Shown here: one piece after another, positions 1 to 5,167 of the stretch
Numbering within the stretch: the stretch's first letter is position 1
Layout of the letters: each line of letters opens with the position of its first letter
Assembly (NCBI GenBank): GCA_035307785.1
Contig: DATGHS010000349.1
Span: 1 to 6,100 of the forward strand
Direction: 5' to 3'
Source: DATGHS01 sp035307785
Lineage (GTDB): Bacteria; Planctomycetota; Planctomycetia; Gemmatales; Gemmataceae
Length of the DNA stretch: 6,100 nucleotides
Notes under the pieces: model-generated
Seen by the model: the letters and a program-made list of their open reading frames with translations, nothing else
The model's database searches: none
What the model was told of the DNA's origin: nothing
Made by a program: the position numbers and the translations under genes

Positions 1-208
1 CGAGCAGAATGACGGCGAACTCCTCGATCTGCACCTGCCCGAGGGCTTCTTCGCCCGACCGGGCTTCCACCATATTGAGGTCGAGTACTTCGAGGATCGC
101 GCGAAGCGCCAGGAGGTTGCCGGGCTTGTCATCCACCAGGAGGATGCTGACTTTCGCCTCGGCCCAAGGGAACCGAGTAACCTCTACTTGTTTCGGCAGT
201 TGCGCCAT
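1..208 (-). CDS. Response-regulator receiver (REC) domain protein, N-terminal part, cut by the window edge
   Basis: Reading the minus strand from the ATG at 208 gives 69 codons without a stop before the window ends. After a short leader (about 20 residues) comes a hydrophobic strand and acidic pair, SILLVDDKPGN, with Asp26 and Asp27 as the expected metal-binding acidic pocket. Then come helix 1 (LLALRAILEVL), a second strand, the motif ARSGEEAL (residues 49-56), and the start of strand 3 (FAVILL). This is the CheY-like receiver fold. The phosphorylated Asp should be the next residue (70). Its codon begins with G, which fits Asp, but the rest lies outside the window. The VDDKPGNLLAL style is common in receivers at the front of hybrid histidine kinases and multidomain regulators, so the full protein may be larger than a single-domain regulator. 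An AGG lies about 7 bases before the ATG, which is a weak ribosome site. In-frame TTG codons upstream are possible but unneeded starts. Output domain and partner kinase are not visible. Confidence 0.85.
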   Translation of the reverse strand, partial: MAQLPKQVEVTRFPWAEAKVSILLVDDKPGNLLALRAILEVLDLNMVEARSGEEALGQVQIEEFAVILL

Positions 209-559
209 GTGCAACCTGGTCTTGGAGAGTAATCGTGGAGCGCGACGAGGCGCTCAAGTGATTGCCATCCAGGGCCCACCGACGATATTTCATTTTAGCG
301 GATTGAGGCAACAAGTGGAAAGTCAGTGGACGGGATCAAGGAGCCGGGAGCGCGAGCGCGATGCCCTATGAAACCGTCCGGTTGCTCTTCACACGCCACC
401 GTTCCTTCGCCACCGGCTTCTGGTCCGAACCAGCCGTTGGCCGCGGCCGAATCTCCAAAACCTATTGAGCGGCGTCACCGGTTTTGATCGGGCGGTCGCG
501 CCGGGACTTTGCCGAAGCGCTCCCAGACAACTTGTCTCACGCTCTCTTAATGACCGCTG

Positions 560-568
560 TGCTATCCT
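560..568 (+). promoter_or_regulatory. Possible extended -10 promoter for the zinc-ribbon gene
   Basis: The bases TGCTATCCT match an extended -10 element (TGn followed by TATnnT). No convincing -35 box lies at standard spacing, which is tolerated for extended -10 promoters. It would give a leader of roughly 60 bases before the ATG at 634. That leader contains an inverted repeat, with 578-584 (AGCCGCG) pairing with 598-604 (CGCGGCT). It also contains a small GC stem (580-590) followed by five T. Promoter rules in planctomycetes are not well defined, so this is tentative. Confidence 0.3.
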
Positions 569-623
569 GCTCTATCGAGCCGCGACGCGGTTTTTGGCGC
601 GGCTTGGTTTGCGACAAGCAGAG

Positions 624-628
624 AGGAG
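624..628 (+). promoter_or_regulatory. Ribosome binding site that fixes the start of the zinc-ribbon protein
   Basis: AGGAG at 624-628, inside a purine run from 621, lies five bases before the ATG at 634. The open frame can be extended upstream to an ATG at 484. That start lacks a ribosome site and adds residues unlike the rest of the protein, so the shorter 69-aa form is preferred. Confidence 0.75.
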
Positions 629-633
629 CAGAT

Positions 634-843
634 ATGTTCACGGCGATTATTGTGGGCGCGGTCGTAGCGGTGCTAATTGCGGCGGTCTGGTTCATTTCTC
701 AGCGGAAGTCGGCGCAGACGGCCTTCGTGCATTTTCGGTGTCCTGAATGCAAGCAGAGGTTGCGGTTCCAGGCGGGCAAGGCGGGGCGCGGCAGCATTTG
801 CCCACGCTGCCTTCACCGCGCCACGCTGCCGCTTGCCGGGTAG
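634..843 (+). CDS. Small membrane-anchored zinc-ribbon protein (69 aa)
   Basis: The protein has a single hydrophobic helix (about residues 3-22, IIVGAVVAVLIAAVWF) followed by SQRK, so the positive-inside rule puts the C-terminal part in the cytoplasm. Residues 34-60 form a compact zinc ribbon: Cys36-Pro-Glu-Cys39, the segment KQRLRFQAGKAGRGSI, then Cys56-Pro-Arg-Cys59. This spacing, with the basic AGKAGR segment before the second knuckle, resembles the small CPxC...CPxC ribbons (MJ0042-like or FmdB-like in general style) that are common in planctomycete proteins. A ribbon alone does not define a function; such domains bind nucleic acid, bind protein or act as redox or zinc sites. The gene stands alone, facing the 541-aa gene. 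A large stem-loop begins 13 bases after its stop. No close family member is recognised, so no name is given. The start is fixed by a good ribosome site at 624-628. Confidence 0.8.
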   Translation: MFTAIIVGAVVAVLIAAVWFISQRKSAQTAFVHFRCPECKQRLRFQAGKAGRGSICPRCLHRATLPLAG

Positions 844-856
844 CCATCGAACAACA

Positions 857-928
857 GCGAGCGGGGCCAGTAATGGCCCCGGTGATTCCCTAAGGTTCAT
901 CACTGGGGCCATTACTGGCCCCGCTCGC
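857..928. repeat. Thirty-bp inverted repeat with palindromic arms (large hairpin or cruciform)
   Basis: Positions 857-886 pair with 899-928 over 30 bp, with one G-T wobble (882 against 903) and a 12-base loop at 887-898. Each arm is itself an inverted repeat, GGGGCCAgtaaTGGCCCC on the left and GGGGCCAttacTGGCCCC on the right. The DNA or RNA could therefore fold as one long hairpin or two short ones side by side. It lies 13 bases after the stop of the zinc-ribbon gene and ahead of a canonical terminator. It has only TTT after it on the plus strand, so it is not a textbook terminator itself. Explanations include a 3'-end stabilising hairpin, a second terminator, or a copy of a dispersed palindromic (REP- or MITE-like) element. 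Confidence 0.85.
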
Positions 929-939
929 CTTTGACCTCG

Positions 940-980
940 AAAAAAGATAAGCCCCGCCGGCGTTCGGCGGGGCTCTTCTT
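940..980. terminator. Bidirectional rho-independent terminator
   Basis: The stem AGCCCCGCCG (950-959) pairs perfectly over ten bases with CGGCGGGGCT (965-974), closing a five-base loop GCGTT. On the plus strand it is followed by CTTCTTTTCT. On the minus strand it is followed by a run of six T (complement of 940-945). It therefore serves both converging genes: the zinc-ribbon gene from the left, and the 541-aa gene, whose stop lies about 26 bases away on the other side. Confidence 0.9.
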
Positions 981-999
981 TTCTCAAAACATCCGCCAA

Positions 1000-2625
1000 T
1001 CACGGCCGTTCCATCACGCGCGTGCCCACGATGCTCTTGATATGGCCTTCGGGGCGGGTCATGTCGATGAGTTGCGGGCTGGTGGTGCGGGCCTCGCCGA
1101 CATTGCCGGCCAGATCGCGGGCCAGCACTCGCAGATACACGCGCACCGGCATCTTCGCCGGCAATTTCCAGCTATAGGTACCCGTGTTCGGGATGGCCGA
1201 GGCGATCGACTGCCAATTGCCTTCGGGGTTCTCCGCCCATTCCAGCGTGATCGGGTTTGCCGCCATATTCTTGTCCGTGGCGTTCCAGCGCAGGATCACG
1301 GCATTGCTGATGTTCGGGTCGGGCGCGAGTTGATAAAGCTCGACTTGCGGCGGTGTGACATCCACTTCCACGCGCATTTCCGGGGCGTCGCCGCTGTTGG
1401 GCGCGCCCCGGCTCAGGCCGGCCCCGCTTTCGAGCACCAGGCGGAAACCATACACGCCTTCGCCCGGCAGCTGCGCGGTGATGTGCGAATCCAGATTCTT
1501 GGCTTCGGCACATTCCTGCCAGCTAAGGCCGTCGTTCTGCGTCAAGTACAGTTTGACGCTGCGGAGGCCGGAAGCGCCGGACTTCGACACTTCATACGAC
1601 AGCGTGATTTCACTGCTGTTGATGAGTTGCACGTTCTTCATTTCGCTGCGGGCCGGCGGGCTGGCAAAGCTGTTCGAGGCCACGGGCCGGACGCCGTTGT
1701 TCGGCGCATAGCTCGGCGGGCTGAAGGCATCGCGTGGCTGGTTCGGCTGCAACGAAGAAGCAATCGGCACCGGACCCGACGGATTTTGCGGCGGCAACGG
1801 CCGTTCGGCCGGCGGATTGTCGTAACGATTGATCGGCGAGCTGGCCGGCAGATTGCTCGACGGCAAAGCGTCGGGCAACGGATTGAGCACGGGCCCCGGC
1901 GAAGACGGGATCGGCGCCGGCGGCAGCGGATTGCCGACCGGCGCGGATGATGGCGAAGGATTGCTCGGCAGTGGGTGGTAGGCCACGTTGGTGTTAGCGG
2001 GTTCTCCGCCGGCTAGCACCTTCTGGGCCTGCATGATGTTTTTGGCCAGATCCTCAATCGACATGCGAATCGCGATTGGGCCCGGCGTGCTCACTCGGAA
2101 GCGCTGGCTTCCGTTCATAGCCGGGGCTTGTAGCGGAACCAGGACCCACGGAGCATTGGGATCATTCGACGGGCGGTATTCCATCTTCAGCGTGGCAATG
2201 TCCGGATAGGCCTCCTGGCCTTCCCAATTCACCGTGACTTCGTCGCCGGCCCGCTCAGCACTTCGAATCCGGAGCACCGGCGGCACGGTGTCGAAAAGGA
2301 CCTTCAGCCCCGGCGGCATCTGGTTCAGGTCGGCCGGCTCGCGCTGGCCGTTTCTGAAGACCACACACATCTGAAACCAGTAGATGCCGTCCATCGGAGC
2401 GTAATACGAAAATGCTTCGTCGCCTGGCCGCGCTCGGCCTTCCTGGCTCCAGTTTTTCCCCTGGTCCAGCGAGACGAAGAGCAAAAGTTCGGCAATGTCG
2501 TTGCGGCGATCCGGATTGACCTGAATGGGAATCTGAATCGTGCGGCGGTTCATGGGCATGACATCCGACGGCAACGCCCCGGCGGCCCATAGGAGACTGG
2601 CAAGTAACAAGGTTCCGGCGCTCAT
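1000..2625 (-). CDS. Exported protein with repeated beta-sandwich domains and a Pro/Ser/Asn-rich linker (541 aa)
   Basis: Residues 1-20 form a signal-peptide-like segment (TLLLASLLWAAGALPS), though it lacks a basic N-region. Two similar halves follow. In the N-terminal half, residues 28-115 contain a strand pattern with LFVSLDQGKNW and DGIYWF, ending in DTVPPVLRI. Residues 115-205 follow, with an EDLAKN turn. Residues about 210-328 are low complexity, rich in Pro, Ser and Asn. The C-terminal half (330-530) repeats the pattern with LYLTQNDGLSW, EGVYGF, DVTPPQVEL and a final RDLAGNVGEA. The TPPxVxL and DLAGN motifs are typical of bacterial Ig-like and fibronectin-like surface modules. No catalytic motif is seen, and only a few scattered cysteines. 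The role is unknown; an envelope or structural and binding function is an inference. The ATG at 2625 is chosen because GGAGG lies eight bases upstream; an upstream in-frame ATG (2685) would translate across that site. The gene ends at the shared terminator (940-980). Confidence 0.85.
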   Translation of the reverse strand: MSAGTLLLASLLWAAGALPSDVMPMNRRTIQIPIQVNPDRRNDIAELLLFVSLDQGKNWSQEGRARPGDEAFSYYAPMDGIYWFQMCVVFRNGQREPADLNQMPPGLKVLFDTVPPVLRIRSAERAGDEVTVNWEGQEAYPDIATLKMEYRPSNDPNAPWVLVPLQAPAMNGSQRFRVSTPGPIAIRMSIEDLAKNIMQAQKVLAGGEPANTNVAYHPLPSNPSPSSAPVGNPLPPAPIPSSPGPVLNPLPDALPSSNLPASSPINRYDNPPAERPLPPQNPSGPVPIASSLQPNQPRDAFSPPSYAPNNGVRPVASNSFASPPARSEMKNVQLINSSEITLSYEVSKSGASGLRSVKLYLTQNDGLSWQECAEAKNLDSHITAQLPGEGVYGFRLVLESGAGLSRGAPNSGDAPEMRVEVDVTPPQVELYQLAPDPNISNAVILRWNATDKNMAANPITLEWAENPEGNWQSIASAIPNTGTYSWKLPAKMPVRVYLRVLARDLAGNVGEARTTSPQLIDMTRPEGHIKSIVGTRVMERP

Positions 2626-2633
2626 CCTGACAT

Positions 2634-2638
2634 CCTCC
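2634..2638 (-). promoter_or_regulatory. Ribosome binding site of the 541-aa exported protein
   Basis: On the minus strand GGAGG (2638 to 2634) precedes the ATG at 2625 by eight bases. An ATG inside this spacer (2633-2631) is out of frame and stops after three codons at a TGA overlapping the real start (ATGTCAGGATGA). It is unlikely to be used as a coding start. Confidence 0.7.
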
Positions 2639-2802
2639 CCGTAACACGGATCTCGCCCCGCCTGCCCAAACCCCCGAACGGGCAAACGGAATGCGACCGG
2701 CCGAGCAATCCGGTGTCGTATGCCGAATGTATCGACTGGATGGGCGCGAATCTTGAAGAAAAGGCGGGCGGCGGGTGGAATATGTGAAGTTCAGGATCTG
2801 AC

Positions 2803-2829
2803 CCGCGAGGCTGAAGACTCGCCTCGCGG
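2803..2829. promoter_or_regulatory. Perfect 9-bp inverted repeat upstream of larB (operator-like or hairpin)
   Basis: CCGCGAGGC (2803-2811) is the exact reverse complement of GCCTCGCGG (2821-2829), separated by nine bases. The right arm ends about 20 bases before the candidate -10 box of larB, where a regulator could occlude the -35 region. GATCTG occurs on both sides (2795-2800 and 2838-2843). No T-run follows on either strand, so it is not an obvious terminator. Whether a protein binds it is unknown. Confidence 0.4.
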
Positions 2830-2848
2830 CTTGCAGCGATCTGGCGAA

Positions 2849-2854
2849 TACAAT
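2849..2854 (+). promoter_or_regulatory. Possible -10 box for larB
   Basis: TACAAT matches the TATAAT consensus in five of six positions and lies 41 bases before the larB ATG, leaving a short leader. No good -35 box is found at 16-18 bases spacing; TTGCAG at 2831 is too close. The assignment is tentative. Confidence 0.3.
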
Positions 2855-2895
2855 CAGAATGGGAAGCGTGCGCCGCTGTCACCGAGGCCGACATC

Positions 2896-3663
2896 ATGAC
2901 CGACCACCAAATTCGCCATCTGCTCGAAGAAGTTCGCCTGGGGCGTCTGCCCATCGAAGCGGCGGCAGAGCGCATTGCGGCTCATGCTAACCCGAACCTT
3001 GGTTTCGCGCACGTGGACTTGCACCGGCATCAGCGCTGCGGCTTTCCCGAGGTCATTTATTGCGAAGGCAAGACGCCGGAATGGGTTGAAGGCGTGGTGC
3101 ATAAGATTCGCAGTGCCGGGCAAGACTGCCTGGCCACGCGGGTGAGTGCCACGCAGTCGGACTATTTGGCCCGCGCTTTTCCGGAGGGCCAACAGGATCG
3201 CGTTGCGCGCACATTCTGGCTGCCGATGGAAGAGCGGCCGGCGATTTATGGCGAGGTGGCGGTGCTCACGGCGGGAACGAGCGATCTTCCAGTTGCGCAA
3301 GAAGCAGTGGTAACGGCCCGTGCGATGCAAAGCTCCGTCACCCTGCTCGCCGACGTGGGCGTGGCCGGCATTCATCGGCTTTTGAGCCAGCGCGAGAAGT
3401 TCGAGAAAGCGAGCGCGATTGTGGTGGTGGCCGGCATGGATGGGGCACTGCCGAGCGTGGTTGGCGGTTTGGTGTCGTGCCCGGTGATTGCCGTGCCTAC
3501 GAGCATCGGCTACGGCGCTTCCTTCGGCGGCGTGGCAGCACTGCTCACGATGCTAAATGCTTGCCCGGCGAATGTGGTGGTCGTGAATATCGATGCCGGC
3601 TTCAAGGCCGGCTATGTGGCCGCGCTTATTGCCCGCCGGTCGCAGCAGGCGGAACCGGGGTAA
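2896..3663 (+). CDS. larB: LarB, pyridinium-3,5-biscarboxylic acid mononucleotide synthase (nickel-pincer cofactor synthesis)
   Basis: LarB carboxylates the pyridinium ring of nicotinic acid adenine dinucleotide at C5 and hydrolyses the phosphoanhydride. The product, P2CMN, is then sulfurised by LarE and loaded with nickel by LarC to give the cofactor of lactate racemase LarA and related enzymes. The 255-aa product is normal for the family. The N-terminal third is helical (HQIRHLLEEVRLGRLPIEAA). The C-terminal part, from about residue 116, is the PurE-like (AIR carboxylase) domain, with AVLTAGTSD (122-130), VAGMDGALPSVVGGL (178-192), the GYGASFGGVAALLTMLNAC segment (205-223) and VVNIDAGFKAGY (229-240). 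Cys223 in the LNAC motif corresponds to the conserved cysteine reported to bind the substrate ring covalently (Cys221 of the Lactobacillus enzyme). The enzyme should be cytoplasmic. The ATG fits the family N-terminus, although the ribosome site is weak. No other lar gene is in the window. The 3' end overlaps the converging glycosyltransferase by 38 bp. Confidence 0.93.
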   Translation: MTDHQIRHLLEEVRLGRLPIEAAAERIAAHANPNLGFAHVDLHRHQRCGFPEVIYCEGKTPEWVEGVVHKIRSAGQDCLATRVSATQSDYLARAFPEGQQDRVARTFWLPMEERPAIYGEVAVLTAGTSDLPVAQEAVVTARAMQSSVTLLADVGVAGIHRLLSQREKFEKASAIVVVAGMDGALPSVVGGLVSCPVIAVPTSIGYGASFGGVAALLTMLNACPANVVVVNIDAGFKAGYVAALIARRSQQAEPG

Positions 3664-5083
3664 CCGGCGTCGCTTGGCGTTCCAGCAGCCAGACGGAGGT
3701 CCACTTGAACTCGCGCTCTTCTCGGACTGTCCAATTCTGCAACCACGGTTGCAGCAGCGCTTGCCGGTTGACGGCTTCCGGCGTCGTAATGGCAAGCCAA
3801 ACTCGGTTCGCGGTTGCAGGCTCCTGGTCGCTCAAGATCTCATCGCACTCGCCAGACTTATGGAAATAGTACACATACTCCCAGTGATTGGCTCGAATGC
3901 AGTCGTCGGGCTCACGGTGAAATTGAATGTAGTTGGCCGCCGCCGCCACGTCTGCCCGCGGCCAGGGAAGCGCAATCGAAACAAGCCCCGCCCCTATCGG
4001 CACCAGCAGGCATACGTAGACCAGGTTTCGGCCGAGGCTCCAGCGCGCTTGGAGCCAGAGCAACGCTTTTTCGGCGCCGGCAGCAATCAGAACGGCCAAC
4101 CCCGGCAGTGCAAAGATCTCCAGGCGCGAGCCGCCATATGGATAGCCGTGCAAGCAAGCGGCGACCCACGCCAGCGCCAGTGGGCCAGCCAAGAGGGTGA
4201 TCCATCGGCGCTGTTCCGAGCGCCAAAACGCGAAAGCGCCGATCAAGGCGAAGGGAAAAAGCAGATTTCCAACCGGCAAAAAGCAATAGCGAAACACCTC
4301 AGCCGTCGAAGCCACCGACCAGATTGGCAGCGTCCAGGGCCGGCCCCAATTCGGGAAGTGCAGCGTCCAGCATTCTTCCATCGAGGAGTTTCGTTGCGCT
4401 TGAATCGGGCCGAAGTACAGTACCGAAAAGCAAATTACAACGATGCCGCTCCATAGCGTGTACAGCGCCCGCTGCTGCCAGGTCGCATTCCGGCGCACGA
4501 GCGGCAAGTAGAACAGGAACAAACCACCGATCACGAAGCAGGCCGGGAAGGATGCGAAGATCATCACCGGCGAGAGCAACGCCCAAAGCCACAGTTGCCC
4601 GTCCAATGGCCAGTCTCGAATTCGCGACATGGTGAATAACACGGCCGCGGCAAAGAAGACGTCCAGCGCGTAAGGCTTCGCTTCGCAAGCATGCCACAGG
4701 AGCCGGTCAGAGCAGGCGAAGAGCAACACCGCCCAAGGAACCGCTGATGAGGACAAGATGCGGCGAACGGCCGCTGCGAATAATGTGAGACCCGCACAGC
4801 TCGCCAATAGCGGCAGCAAGCGAAGGGCATACGTGGAGTCGCCGAGCAGCAATGCGAGCGCTCGTTCGGCCCAAAGGAACAGCGGCGGGCCGGCTTCGTT
4901 CCAGCGCAGCGGGCCGAGAAGTTGTAGAAACGACTGGTCCAGCACGTTGACAATTAGTGCTGCTTCGTCATGCCAAACCGACGGGTTACGCAAATAGTGG
5001 TAAAGGCGCAGCGCGCACCCGGCCACGACGATGATGCTCGTTGCATGGGTGGAAAGCAGACGCTTGTAGTCGAGGTGCATCAT
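3626..5083 (-). CDS. GT-C type integral-membrane glycosyltransferase (ArnT/PMT-like, family 39 style), 485 aa
   Basis: This is a polytopic protein with roughly ten hydrophobic helices between residues 15 and 372, followed by a soluble C-terminal tail of about 110 residues. The first helix leads into a loop with WHDEA (residues 37-41); Asp39-Glu40 match the acidic motif that GT-C enzymes carry in the first periplasmic loop. Other family-type features are WNEAGPPLFLWAERAL (61-76), HACEAKPYALDVFFA (131-145) and YPYGGSRLEIFALP (314-327). Such enzymes move a sugar from a polyprenyl-phosphate donor onto lipid, glycan or protein on the outer face of the inner membrane; donor and acceptor cannot be told here. 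The ATG at 5083 is preferred. An in-frame TTG at 5143 would add 20 residues without a hydrophobic pattern and would place the start inside a strong hairpin. Neither start has a clear Shine-Dalgarno sequence. The gene follows the lipoprotein gene on the same strand, and its last 38 bases overlap larB on the opposite strand. Confidence 0.85.
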   Translation of the reverse strand: MMHLDYKRLLSTHATSIIVVAGCALRLYHYLRNPSVWHDEAALIVNVLDQSFLQLLGPLRWNEAGPPLFLWAERALALLLGDSTYALRLLPLLASCAGLTLFAAAVRRILSSSAVPWAVLLFACSDRLLWHACEAKPYALDVFFAAAVLFTMSRIRDWPLDGQLWLWALLSPVMIFASFPACFVIGGLFLFYLPLVRRNATWQQRALYTLWSGIVVICFSVLYFGPIQAQRNSSMEECWTLHFPNWGRPWTLPIWSVASTAEVFRYCFLPVGNLLFPFALIGAFAFWRSEQRRWITLLAGPLALAWVAACLHGYPYGGSRLEIFALPGLAVLIAAGAEKALLWLQARWSLGRNLVYVCLLVPIGAGLVSIALPWPRADVAAAANYIQFHREPDDCIRANHWEYVYYFHKSGECDEILSDQEPATANRVWLAITTPEAVNRQALLQPWLQNWTVREEREFKWTSVWLLERQATPVTPVPPAATGGQ

Positions 5084-5101
5084 GCGCCGCGAACCAATGG
5101 A

Positions 5102-5150
5102 CAAAACGCGAAACGGAACCGGAAGCAGCGCTCCCGGTTCCAATCCGCGT
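5102..5150 (-). terminator. Hairpin with short U-run between lipoprotein and glycosyltransferase genes (terminator or attenuator)
   Basis: On the minus strand, bases 5150-5134 pair with 5122-5106 in 14 of 17 positions. The perfect core is GGAACCGG (5141-5134) against CCGGTTCC (5122-5115), with outer ACGCG/CGCGT and a small internal mismatch. The loop has 11 bases. The stem runs directly into TTTT (5106-5103) then GT. It lies 18 bases after the lipoprotein stop and about 20 bases before the glycosyltransferase ATG. It could end most lipoprotein transcripts and lower expression of the second gene. The U-run is short, so full termination is doubtful. Confidence 0.5.
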
Positions 5151-5167
5151 TGAGAGATTCCACTTCG

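Larger units (their letters stand above)
209..633. other. Intergenic region between divergent genes, no convincing gene
   Basis: This 425-base stretch separates the leftward receiver gene from the rightward zinc-ribbon gene, so it should carry both promoters. Open frames crossing it lack a ribosome site, a recognisable domain or a plausible composition. The only self-contained short frame (361-468, 35 codons) has no Shine-Dalgarno sequence and no recognisable motif. On the minus strand a TAAAAT at 297-292 could be a -10 box for the receiver gene, but no good -35 is present. A small imperfect hairpin can be drawn around 415-437 (TGGT/ACCA core). I see no tRNA, repeat or mobile-element end. Confidence 0.55.
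2626..2895. other. Divergent intergenic region between the 541-aa gene and larB
   Basis: This 270-base region must hold both divergent promoters. The parts I can name are the ribosome site of the 541-aa gene at its left end, a perfect 9-bp inverted repeat at 2803-2829, and a TACAAT at 2849-2854 on the plus strand. A weak stem around 2663-2681 (TGCCC with GGGCA) lies in the leader of the leftward gene. No open frame in it looks coding, and I found no convincing promoter for the leftward gene. Confidence 0.55.

Noticed and set aside
9..371. 120-codon open frame on the plus strand at the left edge
   Set aside because: The opposite strand encodes a clear receiver domain over the same bases. The plus frame is Arg/Ser-rich without any motif.
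361..468. 35-codon open frame starting at ATG 361
   Set aside because: No ribosome site within range, no hydrophobic segment or motif, and no conservation can be judged. Too weak to call a gene.
484..633. Fifty-codon upstream extension of the zinc-ribbon protein
   Set aside because: The ATG at 484 lacks a ribosome site, and the extension runs through the likely promoter and leader. AGGAG before the ATG at 634 explains the start better.
857..980. CRISPR-like or insertion-sequence end made by the stem-loops
   Set aside because: There is one inverted pair and one terminator, with no regular spacing, no target-site duplication visible and no transposase.
931..1950. 339-codon open frame on the plus strand
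   Set aside because: It lies entirely opposite the 541-aa gene, is dominated by Arg, His, Gly and Ala, has no domain and begins within the terminator. It is the antisense shadow of a GC-rich gene.
3593..4456. 287-codon open frame on the plus strand
   Set aside because: It is antisense to the glycosyltransferase, which has clear membrane helices and family motifs. The plus frame is Arg/Pro/Gln-rich and has no ribosome site.
5084..5143. TTG start at 5143 for the glycosyltransferase
   Set aside because: It would put the start within a stable hairpin, adds a Pro/Arg segment without family resemblance, and has no ribosome site. ATG 5083 is simpler, though not proven.
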